From Sphingobium fuliginis (GTDB lineage Bacteria; Pseudomonadota; Alphaproteobacteria; Sphingomonadales; Sphingomonadaceae), in assembly GCF_004152845.1 (NCBI RefSeq), contig NZ_SEON01000003.1:124001-188000 (forward strand): a stretch of DNA of 64,000 nt, in the 5' to 3' direction. A model generated the notes under the pieces. It did no database searches. It was not told the origin of the DNA and was given only the letters and a program-made list of their open reading frames with translations. The translations under genes and the position numbers were made by a program. Shown here piece after piece: positions 54,842 through 62,918 of the stretch. Every line of letters starts with the position of its first letter. The stretch's first letter is position 1.

Positions 54842-56410
54842 ATGTCCAAGCCCTATACCATCACGACCGCCATCAGCTACCCCAATGGCCGCCCGCATAT
54901 CGGCCACGCCTATGAAGTGATCGCCACCGATGCGATCGCCCGTTTCCAGCGGATGATGGGCCGCGACGTCTTCTTCCAGACCGGCACGGACGAACATGGC
55001 CTTAAAATGGCCCAGACCGCCCGCGGCCGGAACATGGAGCCACGCGCGCTTGCTGATGAAATGTCCGGATATTTCAAGGCGATGAACGACGGTCTGAATA
55101 TCAGCTATGATCGTTTCATCCGCACCAGCGAGCCGGATCACCATCGCGCCAGCCAGGCCATATGGCAGGCGATGGAGGCCAATGGCGACCTCTATCTCGG
55201 CCGGTATGAAGGCTGGTATTCGGTGCGCGACGAAGCCTTTTACGACGAAAAGGAACTGACCGAAGGGGAGGGCGGGCAGAAGCTCTCGCCCCAGGGCACG
55301 CCGGTGGAATGGACGGTGGAGGAAAGCTGGTTCTTCCGCCTGTCCGCCTATCAGCAGAAGCTGCTGGACCTCTACGCCAGCCAGCCTGACTTCATCCAGC
55401 CCGACAGCCGCCGCAATGAGATCATGCGCTTCGTCGAGGGGGGACTGTCCGACCTCAGCGTGTCACGCACCAGCTTCGACTGGGGCGTGAAGGTGCCGGG
55501 CAGCGACGGCCATGTCATGTATGTGTGGGTGGACGCGCTCACCAATTACATCACCGGCTGCGGCTATCCCGACGATGCCGAACGCATGGCCCGTTACTGG
55601 TCCGAAGGGGGCGACATCACGCATATCATCGGCAAGGATATCGTGCGTTTTCATACCGTTTACTGGCCGGCCTTCCTGATGAGCGCGAGGCTGCCTTTGC
55701 CCAAGCAGGTGTTCGGCCACGGCTTCCTCCTCAACCGGGGGGAGAAGATGTCGAAGTCGCTCGGCAATGTGGCCGATCCGATGGAACTGGCGGAGCGCTT
55801 CGGCGTGGACCAGCTTCGCTATTTCCTGCTGTCGGAAGTCACCTTCGGCAATGACGGCAGCTACAGCGCGGAGGCGATCGTCGCCCGTTCGAACAGCGAC
55901 CTCGCCAATAGTTTCGGCAATCTCGCCCAGCGGACACTGAGCTTCATCGCGAAAAATCTCGAAGGCCGTCTGCCTTGGGGCGGTAGTTCTGAAACGCGCG
56001 AAGATATCGAACTGCTTTCAACCGTTCGCAGGGAGATCGTTTCGCTGGAGAGCGAATTTGCAAGTCTTGCTCCTTCGGACGGTATTCAATCTTGGATGCG
56101 CGCGGTCTTTGCTTGCAACGCCTACATAGATGCGCAAGCGCCTTGGTCGTTGCGCAAGACTGATCCTGCACGCATGGAAGCAGTTCTAGCTGTCCTCTAT
56201 GTAGCTATAGGAGAACTTGCTGTAGCCATTTTGCCAGTTATCCCGACGAGTGCGAACGCGCTACTTGATCAGTTGGGTATCCCGCCGAATATCCGCAACT
56301 ATCAGGGTCTCCGCTCTCAGTGGTATCAGGCGCTCGTGGAACAAAGCTTTACGCTCACGCCGCCGAAGCCGCTTTTCCCGCGGCTCGAACTGCCCGTCGA
56401 AGAGGCATAG
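54842..56410 (+). CDS. metG: Methionyl-tRNA synthetase
   Basis: A 522-residue class I synthetase. HIGH is at residues 19-22, KMSKS at 302-306, and DALTNYITGCGYPDD forms part of the methionine pocket. It is the short form without a C-terminal tRNA-binding domain. From about 55950 to 56340, the anticodon-binding domain, the base composition falls: the six 60-base lines from 55981 contain 191 G or C of 360 (53 percent), with many A/T-ending codons. The preceding part is visibly richer in GC. The reading frame is intact. An AGGGAGG site precedes the ATG. Confidence 0.96.
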   Translation: MSKPYTITTAISYPNGRPHIGHAYEVIATDAIARFQRMMGRDVFFQTGTDEHGLKMAQTARGRNMEPRALADEMSGYFKAMNDGLNISYDRFIRTSEPDHHRASQAIWQAMEANGDLYLGRYEGWYSVRDEAFYDEKELTEGEGGQKLSPQGTPVEWTVEESWFFRLSAYQQKLLDLYASQPDFIQPDSRRNEIMRFVEGGLSDLSVSRTSFDWGVKVPGSDGHVMYVWVDALTNYITGCGYPDDAERMARYWSEGGDITHIIGKDIVRFHTVYWPAFLMSARLPLPKQVFGHGFLLNRGEKMSKSLGNVADPMELAERFGVDQLRYFLLSEVTFGNDGSYSAEAIVARSNSDLANSFGNLAQRTLSFIAKNLEGRLPWGGSSETREDIELLSTVRREIVSLESEFASLAPSDGIQSWMRAVFACNAYIDAQAPWSLRKTDPARMEAVLAVLYVAIGELAVAILPVIPTSANALLDQLGIPPNIRNYQGLRSQWYQALVEQSFTLTPPKPLFPRLELPVEEA

Positions 56411-56413
56411 GCC

Positions 56414-57187
56414 ATGTTCATCGACAGCCATTGCCACTTGAATTACAAAGGGTTGATCGAGGATCAGCAGAATGTGCTCGAACGGGCGCGTGGCGCCGGC
56501 ATCGGCCTGATGCTCAACATCGCCACGCGCGAAAGCGAGTGGGACGATGTGCTGGACACCGCGTTGCGCGAACCCGATGTCTGGGCGACCGTCGGCATTC
56601 ATCCCCATGAGGCGGACGAGCATCCGCATGTCGATACGGCGAAGCTCGTCGGACGCGCTTCCCACCCGCGCATCGTCGGCATAGGCGAGACCGGCCTCGA
56701 TTATTATTACGACCATAGCGACCGCGAGCGGCAGCAACGCAGCTTCCGCGCCCACATCGCCGCTTCCCGCGAAACCGGCCTGCCGCTGATCGTCCACACC
56801 CGCGATGCGGAGGAGGACACGCTCGCGATCATGCGCGATGAAATGGGGAAGGGCGCCTATGGCGGGGTCATCCACTGTTTCACCGCCAGCGGCGCCTTTG
56901 CCGATGCGGCGATGGAACTGGGTTTCCTTATCAGCATTTCAGGTATCGTGACCTTCAGGAACGCCAGGGATTTGCAGGAAACGGCCGCCCGCCTGCCGCT
57001 CGAAAGCCTGCTGATCGAGACCGACTCCCCGTTCCTCGCGCCGGTTCCCCATCGCGGCAAGCCCTGCGAACCGGCGTTCGTGGCGGACACTGCCCGTTTC
57101 CTGGCGAATTTGCGGGGCGAGAGTGTCGAGCAGCTGGCCGAGGCGACCTCAGCCAATTTCCGCAAGCTGTTCAGCAAGGCGGCATGA
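56414..57187 (+). CDS. tatD: TatD family metal-dependent hydrolase
   Basis: A 257-residue TIM-barrel hydrolase. The metal ligands are H6 and H8 (SHCHLN), Glu in GIGETGLDYYY, His in PLIVHTRDA and VIHCFTAS, and Asp in LIETDSPFLAP. Relatives act as DNases or D-aminoacyl-tRNA deacylases. It lies 3 bp after metG, a standard alphaproteobacterial pairing, and its stop overlaps the next start (ATGA). Confidence 0.92.
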   Translation: MFIDSHCHLNYKGLIEDQQNVLERARGAGIGLMLNIATRESEWDDVLDTALREPDVWATVGIHPHEADEHPHVDTAKLVGRASHPRIVGIGETGLDYYYDHSDRERQQRSFRAHIAASRETGLPLIVHTRDAEEDTLAIMRDEMGKGAYGGVIHCFTASGAFADAAMELGFLISISGIVTFRNARDLQETAARLPLESLLIETDSPFLAPVPHRGKPCEPAFVADTARFLANLRGESVEQLAEATSANFRKLFSKAA

Positions 57188-57963
57188 GCCTCAAGCTCAC
57201 CATCCTGGGCAGCGGCACCTCTTCGGGCGTTCCCCGGATCGGCAATGACTGGGGCGCATGCGACCCGCAGGAGCCGAAGAACCGCCGCACCCGGGCATCG
57301 ATCCTGATCGAAAGCCCCACGACCCGGCTGCTGATCGACACATCACCGGATATGCGCGCCCAGTTGCTGGCGGCCGATGTCGTGCAGATCGACGCCATAT
57401 TGTGGACGCATGACCATGCCGACCACAGCCACGGCCTGGACGATGTCCGTCAGCTTTACCATCATCGCGGCACGCCCGTGCCCGGCTATGCGCGCCCCCA
57501 GACGCTCCGCCTGCTCCGGGAACGCTTCGGCTATGCCTTCGAAGGGCGTCACGGTTATCATCCGACGATCGAACCCCATGCGCTGCCGGATGGCCTGCGC
57601 ATCGGGGACATCGGCATCGCCTGCACGGATCAGCCCCATGGCGAGATATTCTCCACCGGCTTCCGCTTCACACATGATGGTCATTCCATTGGCTATGCGA
57701 CTGATTTCCACGACATAACGGTCGACATGCTGGCGCTGTACGATGGGCTGGACATCTGGGTTGTCGATGCCCTGCGGGAAAAGCCGCATCCGACCCACGC
57801 GCATCTGGCGCTTACCCTGGATGCCGTGCAGGCCGTAAGGCCCCGCCGTGCCATATTGATCCATATGGACCAGAGCATGGATTATGCGACGCTCCGCCGG
57901 ACACTCCCCGAAGGCGTCGAACCGGGCTATGACGGACTGGTGGCCGAACTGGGCGCGACATAG
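57184..57963 (+). CDS. MBL-fold metallohydrolase (PhnP-like)
   Basis: A 259-residue metallo-beta-lactamase-fold protein. The main motif is THDHADHSHG (H76, H78, D80, H81). ILGSGTSSGVPRIG and CDPQEPKNRRTRAS near the N-terminus are typical of PhnP-like phosphodiesterases. It follows tatD by ATGA overlap, as in many Alphaproteobacteria. There is no phosphonate gene cluster nearby, so the natural substrate is uncertain. Confidence 0.87.
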   Translation: MSLKLTILGSGTSSGVPRIGNDWGACDPQEPKNRRTRASILIESPTTRLLIDTSPDMRAQLLAADVVQIDAILWTHDHADHSHGLDDVRQLYHHRGTPVPGYARPQTLRLLRERFGYAFEGRHGYHPTIEPHALPDGLRIGDIGIACTDQPHGEIFSTGFRFTHDGHSIGYATDFHDITVDMLALYDGLDIWVVDALREKPHPTHAHLALTLDAVQAVRPRRAILIHMDQSMDYATLRRTLPEGVEPGYDGLVAELGAT

Positions 57964-57977
57964 GGGGCGGGGCAGGG

Positions 57978-58613
57978 ATGGATGGCGATCAGGCAATGTC
58001 CAGTCTCTGGTATGTGCTGGCGCTTGTCCTGGTCGGATCGGCCTTGATTGCCCGGCGCGCCCCGATGGGCGGGCTCATGCGCATGGCCATGCTCTGGATC
58101 GTCATCTTCGCCGTCCTCCTCGGGCTGTTCAAGGCTGGCGATAAGTTTGGTCTGTTTTCCAGCCGCATATATGGGGCAGGGGACGAATCCCCTTCATTGT
58201 CGACCAATGCCGCGCCGGCTGCCTTGCCGTCCGCGCATGTGGAGGGGCAGGCCTTGCGAATCCCGGTCGCGCCCGACGGCCATTATTGGGTGGAGGGAAT
58301 GGTCAACGGGAACCCGACGCGCTTTCTGATCGACAGCGGCGCCAGCGTCACCGCCCTGTCGGTGGAGGCGGCCCGCAGTTCCGGCCTGAACTTCGACCTG
58401 AACGCGCCCGGCGTCAGCATGATGACCGTCAACGGCAAGATCGACGCCAAGCGCTCGACCATCGCCACGCTGGTGGTCGGCCCGATCCGGGCCAGCGATC
58501 TCGACATCGTCGTTTCCCCGGCTTTCGGAGAGGTCAATGTGATCGGCATGAACATGCTGTCGCGCCTGAAAAGCTGGTCCGTGCAAAATGGAGAGATGGT
58601 GCTGACCCCATGA
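57978..58613 (+). CDS. Membrane-anchored retropepsin-like aspartic protease (TIGR02281-type)
   Basis: A 211-residue protein with two N-terminal membrane segments (about 9-25 and 36-52) and a periplasmic clan AA aspartic protease domain. The catalytic Asp is D119 in RFLIDSGASVTAL, and VNVIGMNMLSRL is the conserved C-terminal strand. Such proteases work as homodimers. It starts 14 bp after the MBL gene, and its stop overlaps the next start (ATGA). The substrates are unknown. Confidence 0.85.
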   Translation: MDGDQAMSSLWYVLALVLVGSALIARRAPMGGLMRMAMLWIVIFAVLLGLFKAGDKFGLFSSRIYGAGDESPSLSTNAAPAALPSAHVEGQALRIPVAPDGHYWVEGMVNGNPTRFLIDSGASVTALSVEAARSSGLNFDLNAPGVSMMTVNGKIDAKRSTIATLVVGPIRASDLDIVVSPAFGEVNVIGMNMLSRLKSWSVQNGEMVLTP

Positions 58614-59905
58614 CGTCATCGACCGCGGCACCCGATCAGCGTCAGCGCCTGAAGGCCATTATCGGCGGCTCCACCGGCAATCTGGTCGAATGGTATGACT
58701 GGTACGCCTATTCCGCCTTCACCCTCTATTTCGCCCAGCATTTCTTCCCGAGCGAGGACCGCACGGCGCAATTGCTGAGTGCCGCGGGCATTTTCGCCGT
58801 GGGCTTTCTGATGCGACCCATCGGCGCCTGGCTGATGGGCGTCTATGCCGATCGCCATGGCCGGAAAAGCGGCCTGACGCTGTCCGTGGCCCTGATGTGC
58901 GCCGGCTCCTTGCTGATCGCCGTCACGCCCTCCTATGATAGCGTCGGCGTCGCCGCGCCCTTGTTGTTGGTGCTTGCGCGCCTGATGCAGGGACTGTCGA
59001 TCGGCGGCGAATATGGCGCCAGCGCGACCTATCTGTCCGAAATGGCGGGGCGCAACCGCCGCGGCTTTTTCTCCAGCTTCCAATATGTGACCCTGATCGC
59101 GGGGCAACTTGTCGCCATCTGCGTCCTGCTGGCGCTCCAGGCCATGCTGACCGAGGCCGAATTGGATGCCTGGGGCTGGCGCATTCCGTTCCTGATCGGC
59201 GGAGCGCTGGCGACCATCGTCTTCTGGCTGCGGCGCGGCCTGGCCGAAACCCAGAGCTTTGCCGTGGCCAAGGCGGAGGGCGCCCCCAAATCCGGATTCA
59301 TGGAACTCGTGACCCGGCATCCGCGCGAGACGCTGACGGTGATGCTGCTGACGGCAGGCGGCACGATCGCCTTTTACGCCTATTCCATCTACATGCAGAA
59401 ATTCCTGGTCAACACCAGCGGGCTCAGCCGGGAAACAGCATCGCAAATCAATGGCATAACGCTTTTTCTTTTCATGCTGCTTCAGCCTGTCGCGGGGGCG
59501 CTTTCCGACCGCATCGGGCGCAAGCCGCTGATGATCGGCTTCGGCCTGCTCGGCGTCCTGTGCACCTATCCCATCTTCGCGACGCTGGCCGTCACCAAGG
59601 ACCCGTGGGCGGCGGGGCTGCTCGTAATGGCCGGCCTGGTGATCGTGACCGGCTACACTTCGATAAACGCGGTGGTGAAGGCGGAATTGTTTCCCGCCCA
59701 TATCCGCGCATTGGGAGTGGCTTTGCCTTATGCGCTGGCCAACACCTTGTTCGGCGGCACCGCGGAATTCGTCGCGCTCTGGTTCAAGCAGATCGGCACA
59801 GAACAGGCATTCTACATCTATGTGACGGTGATGATCGGCATCTCCCTGATCGTCTATATCCGCATGCCCGATACGCGGCAGCATAGCCGGATAGTGGAAG
59901 ATTGA
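58610..59905 (+). CDS. MFS permease of the metabolite:H+ symporter family (KgtP-like)
   Basis: A 431-residue protein with 12 membrane segments. GNLVEWYDWYAYSAFTLYFAQHFFP and the loop DRHGRKSGL are typical of the MHS family, closest in appearance to alpha-ketoglutarate permease KgtP. RLMQGLSIGGEYGAS is the second hallmark. It probably imports a small organic acid with protons. ATG 58610 overlaps the protease stop, so it is the last gene of the long coupled run. Confidence 0.85.
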   Translation: MTSSTAAPDQRQRLKAIIGGSTGNLVEWYDWYAYSAFTLYFAQHFFPSEDRTAQLLSAAGIFAVGFLMRPIGAWLMGVYADRHGRKSGLTLSVALMCAGSLLIAVTPSYDSVGVAAPLLLVLARLMQGLSIGGEYGASATYLSEMAGRNRRGFFSSFQYVTLIAGQLVAICVLLALQAMLTEAELDAWGWRIPFLIGGALATIVFWLRRGLAETQSFAVAKAEGAPKSGFMELVTRHPRETLTVMLLTAGGTIAFYAYSIYMQKFLVNTSGLSRETASQINGITLFLFMLLQPVAGALSDRIGRKPLMIGFGLLGVLCTYPIFATLAVTKDPWAAGLLVMAGLVIVTGYTSINAVVKAELFPAHIRALGVALPYALANTLFGGTAEFVALWFKQIGTEQAFYIYVTVMIGISLIVYIRMPDTRQHSRIVED

Positions 59906-60037
59906 GGATGCAAGGATCATCACATATTTAACATAATCTTTATTATCGAACTAAGATATTCATTGCCGAAAGCTGGCCTTGGCCCATCCGGCACCCTATC
60001 ATCCTTTCAATCCCACCCACTTGATCCAGAGTCCTGC
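59906..60037. promoter_or_regulatory. AT-rich spacer upstream of mazG
   Basis: A 132-bp gap whose first 70 bp are strikingly AT-rich for this genome. It contains ATATTTAACATAATC and several TA-rich runs, and probably holds the mazG promoter. I saw no strong terminator for the preceding operon. Confidence 0.4.
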
Positions 60038-60826
60038 ATGTCATCCAACAGCAAGGCGAGTCCCGCCGACATCATGCCGCTCGCCAAAGTCATGGCACGG
60101 CTGCGCGATCCTGACACCGGTTGCCCCTGGGATGTCGAACAGGACTTCGCCAGCATCGCGCCCTATACGATCGAGGAAGCCTATGAAGTCGCCGACGCCA
60201 TAGAGCGCGACGATATGGCCGCCCTGCGGGACGAACTTGGCGATCTGCTGCTGCAGGTCGCCTTCCATAGCCGCATGGCGGAGCAGGCCGGCCATTTCAC
60301 ATTGCAGGAGGTCATCGACGGCATCACGGAAAAAATGATCCGCCGTCATCCCCACGTCTTTGGCGAAGGAACCGGGCGCACGGATGGCCATGCCCAATGG
60401 GAAGCCATCAAGGCCGCCGAGCGCGCCGAGAAGGAACCCGATCCAAGCGCGCTGGCAGGTGTCGCCATTGCGCTGCCTGCCCTGCTCCGCGCCGAAAAGC
60501 TTCAGAAACGCGCAGCCCGCACGGGGTTCGACTGGCCCGACATCGGCGGCGTCATCGACAAGATCGAAGAAGAATTGGACGAGGTGCAGGCGGCGACTAC
60601 CCAGGCCGAACGGGAGGAGGAAGTGGGCGACCTTCTCTTTGCGGTGGTCAACCTCGCCCGTCATCTGAAAGTCGATCCGGAAGTCGCCCTGCGCGCCGCC
60701 AATGGCAAGTTCGACAAGCGTTTCCGCATCATGGAGGGACTGGCCGGCGAGGATTTCCCCACGCTCCCGCTCGATGAGAAGGAAGGCCTGTGGCAACAGG
60801 CGAAGCGGCAGTTGCGACAGGCCTGA
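60038..60826 (+). CDS. mazG: Nucleoside triphosphate pyrophosphohydrolase MazG
   Basis: A 262-residue protein with two MazG domains. The first has LRDPDTGCPWDVEQDFASIAPYTIEEAYEVADAIE and the ExxE/ELGDLLLQVAFHS metal site. The second has IEEELDEVQAA and EEEVGDLLFAVVNLARHL. It hydrolyses NTPs to NMPs and cleans the nucleotide pool. ATG 60038 gives the usual length. It converges with hflX across 57 bp. Confidence 0.94.
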   Translation: MSSNSKASPADIMPLAKVMARLRDPDTGCPWDVEQDFASIAPYTIEEAYEVADAIERDDMAALRDELGDLLLQVAFHSRMAEQAGHFTLQEVIDGITEKMIRRHPHVFGEGTGRTDGHAQWEAIKAAERAEKEPDPSALAGVAIALPALLRAEKLQKRAARTGFDWPDIGGVIDKIEEELDEVQAATTQAEREEEVGDLLFAVVNLARHLKVDPEVALRAANGKFDKRFRIMEGLAGEDFPTLPLDEKEGLWQQAKRQLRQA

Positions 60827-60840
60827 TAGGCGAGATGGTC

Positions 60841-60878
60841 CTGGACAGGCCGGAACCCGGTTCCAGCATTTCGTCCAG
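60841..60878. terminator. Hairpin between the convergent genes mazG and hflX
   Basis: CTGGAC (60841-60846) pairs with GTCCAG (60873-60878), with an inner GGAAC/GTTCC stem. Without a proper T-run on either strand, it could still act as a weak bidirectional terminator or 3'-end stabiliser. Confidence 0.4.
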
Positions 60879-60883
60879 TAAGG

Positions 60884-62215
60884 TTAATTTCCCCGGCGCT
60901 TGAGGAACCGCGCCAGCGCGGAATCGGACAGCCGGACATCCACCAGCATATCCTCGCCCTCCGCCCTGCTGCCGATCACCTCGCCATGTTCGTGCAGCCA
61001 TGCCATCGCCGCACCGTCCGCCAGCGGCACATGCAAGTGATGGACCTGCGCCCCGGCGGTCAACCGGGTGCTGATCGCGCGCTGGAGGTCATCGACTCCT
61101 TCGCCGGTCAGGGCGGACAGGATCACCACATCGTTCCGCCGCGCCGCCGTCTCCCGCGCCAGCGTCGCCGCATCCTCGTCCAGCAGGTCCAGCTTGTTCC
61201 ACGCTTCGATGATCGGCGGCGGTTCATCGCCCTCGTCCGCTTCCAGAGCCCCTTCCCCCGCGACGCCAAGCTCGCCCAGCACGTCCATGACGTCGTCGCG
61301 CTGGGCGTCGCTGTCGGGATGCGCTATGTCGCGGACGTGGACGATCAGATCGGCCGACAGCACTTCCTCCAACGTCGCGCGGAACGCCGCGATCAACTGC
61401 GTCGGCAGGTCCGAAACGAACCCGACGGTGTCGGAAAGAATGGCCTTGTCCAGTCCCGGCAAGGCGATCTGCCGCATCGTGGGATCGAGCGTCGCGAACA
61501 GCAAATCCTCCGCCATGACGTCAGCCCCGGTCAGCCGGTTGAACAGCGTGGACTTGCCCGCATTGGTATAGCCCACCAGCGCGATCACCGGCCAGGGTGC
61601 CCGCTGCCGCCGCGCCCGGTGCAGGCCGCGCGTCTTCGTCACCTGATCCAGCTCCCGCCTGATCTTCGCCATCCGGTCGCGGATCATCCGCCGGTCAGCC
61701 TCGATCTGCGTTTCGCCGGGACCGCCCAGGAAACCGAAGCCGCCGCGCTGCCGCTCAAGGTGGGTCCAGCTTCGCACCAGCCGCCCAGCCTGGTAATCCA
61801 GATGCGCCAGTTCGACCTGCAGGCGCCCCTCATTGGTCGCGGCGCGCTCACCGAATATCTCCAGGATCAGGCCGGTCCGGTCGATGACCTTGGTTTCGGT
61901 CGCCTTTTCCAGATTGCTCTGCTGCACGGGGCTGAGCGCATTGTCGACGATGACCAGTTCCGCCTCTTCGGCCCGCGCCAGCGTCGCGATCTGGTCCACC
62001 TGACCGCTGCCGAACAGGGTTGCGGGCTTGCGGTCGCGCACGCGGAAGGCCTGCGCCGCGCGCACGTCGATGCCGATGGCAAGGGCAAGGCCCCTCGCCT
62101 CCTCCAGCCGCGCATCGCTGTCGCGACGTTCCGGACCATGGACATCGGCGCGCACGACAATGGCGCGCGCGCCGCGCGACACCTCGTCATCGGAATCTCG
62201 GTTGAAGACAGCCAT
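60884..62215 (-). CDS. hflX: Ribosome-associated GTPase HflX
   Basis: A 443-residue GTPase that splits stalled or stressed ribosomes. The N-terminal HflX domain has LFGSGQVDQIATLARAEEAELVIVDNALSPVQQSNLEKAT, and GFLGGPGETQIEADRR precedes the G domain. Its motifs are GYTNAGKST (G1), DTVGFVSDLP (G3) and NKLD (G4). It lies 65 bp after hfq on the same strand, the usual hfq-hflX pairing. Confidence 0.95.
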   Translation of the reverse strand: MAVFNRDSDDEVSRGARAIVVRADVHGPERRDSDARLEEARGLALAIGIDVRAAQAFRVRDRKPATLFGSGQVDQIATLARAEEAELVIVDNALSPVQQSNLEKATETKVIDRTGLILEIFGERAATNEGRLQVELAHLDYQAGRLVRSWTHLERQRGGFGFLGGPGETQIEADRRMIRDRMAKIRRELDQVTKTRGLHRARRQRAPWPVIALVGYTNAGKSTLFNRLTGADVMAEDLLFATLDPTMRQIALPGLDKAILSDTVGFVSDLPTQLIAAFRATLEEVLSADLIVHVRDIAHPDSDAQRDDVMDVLGELGVAGEGALEADEGDEPPPIIEAWNKLDLLDEDAATLARETAARRNDVVILSALTGEGVDDLQRAISTRLTAGAQVHHLHVPLADGAAMAWLHEHGEVIGSRAEGEDMLVDVRLSDSALARFLKRRGN

Positions 62216-62280
62216 GGTGGCTTAACGCTTCCGGCCCCCGCCGGCTTCATCGGAAACCGGGCGGGGACAAGAAAAAGCGT

Positions 62281-62763
62281 TCAATCCTCGCCCTCACCCT
62301 CGCCGGTGAGGTCCAGCGCGTGCAGCGGCTGCACGGTGGAAATCGCATGCTTGTAGACAAGCTGGACCATGCCGTCCCGCTCCAGCAGCATGCAGAAGAG
62401 GTCGAAGGCGGCGATTTCGCCCTGCAACATGACGCCGTTCACCAGGAACATCGTCACCGGGCTGCCGGACTTGCGCACCGCGCTCAGGAAGATTTCCTGG
62501 AGCAGCTTCGACTTGCCATTGCCGTCGCTGGCCTTCCGCAATTCGGTCAGATCCATGGATTGCGCGGGCATGACGGTCGAAATCGCATGCTTGTACACCA
62601 GCTGCGACTGTCCGTCCCGCCGCAGCAGCACGGAAAAATTGTCGAACCAGGTGATGATGCCCTGCAGCTTCACACCCTTGACCAGGAACATGGTCACGGG
62701 CGTCTTGCTCTTGCGCAGGCTGTTCAGGAAGATGTCTTGAAGGTTGTTCACTTTGTCGGCCAT
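62281..62763 (-). CDS. hfq: RNA chaperone Hfq with two fused Sm domains
   Basis: A 160-residue protein made of two complete Hfq units. Domain 1 spans about 5-67 ([19 protein letters not shown] through [15 protein letters not shown]). Domain 2 spans about 86-147 ([20 protein letters not shown] through [13 protein letters not shown]). Both keep the YKHAIS proximal-face motif (58-60 and 138-140 for KHA) and the Gln at the start. They differ at the rim (RKSK and RKSG) and in DNF versus DLF. An acidic tail follows. ATG 62763 is preferred; a GTG at 62772 is in frame. A trimer of such fusions would mimic the usual hexamer. Confidence 0.95.
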   Translation of the reverse strand: MADKVNNLQDIFLNSLRKSKTPVTMFLVKGVKLQGIITWFDNFSVLLRRDGQSQLVYKHAISTVMPAQSMDLTELRKASDGNGKSKLLQEIFLSAVRKSGSPVTMFLVNGVMLQGEIAAFDLFCMLLERDGMVQLVYKHAISTVQPLHALDLTGEGEGED

Positions 62764-62918
62764 GGTCTTCACCAGTCCTTTATTGGCGGGACGTTACCCG
62801 CTCTCGCACCCTTAAGCAGAGTGTCTTGCCCGCCCCCGCCTGTCGGAAGCGAGGCAAGCCTACCGCAATTGCGAAGGGCCGTCCATGCCCTGTTTGGCTG
62901 AAGATCGTTCAGTTTACC

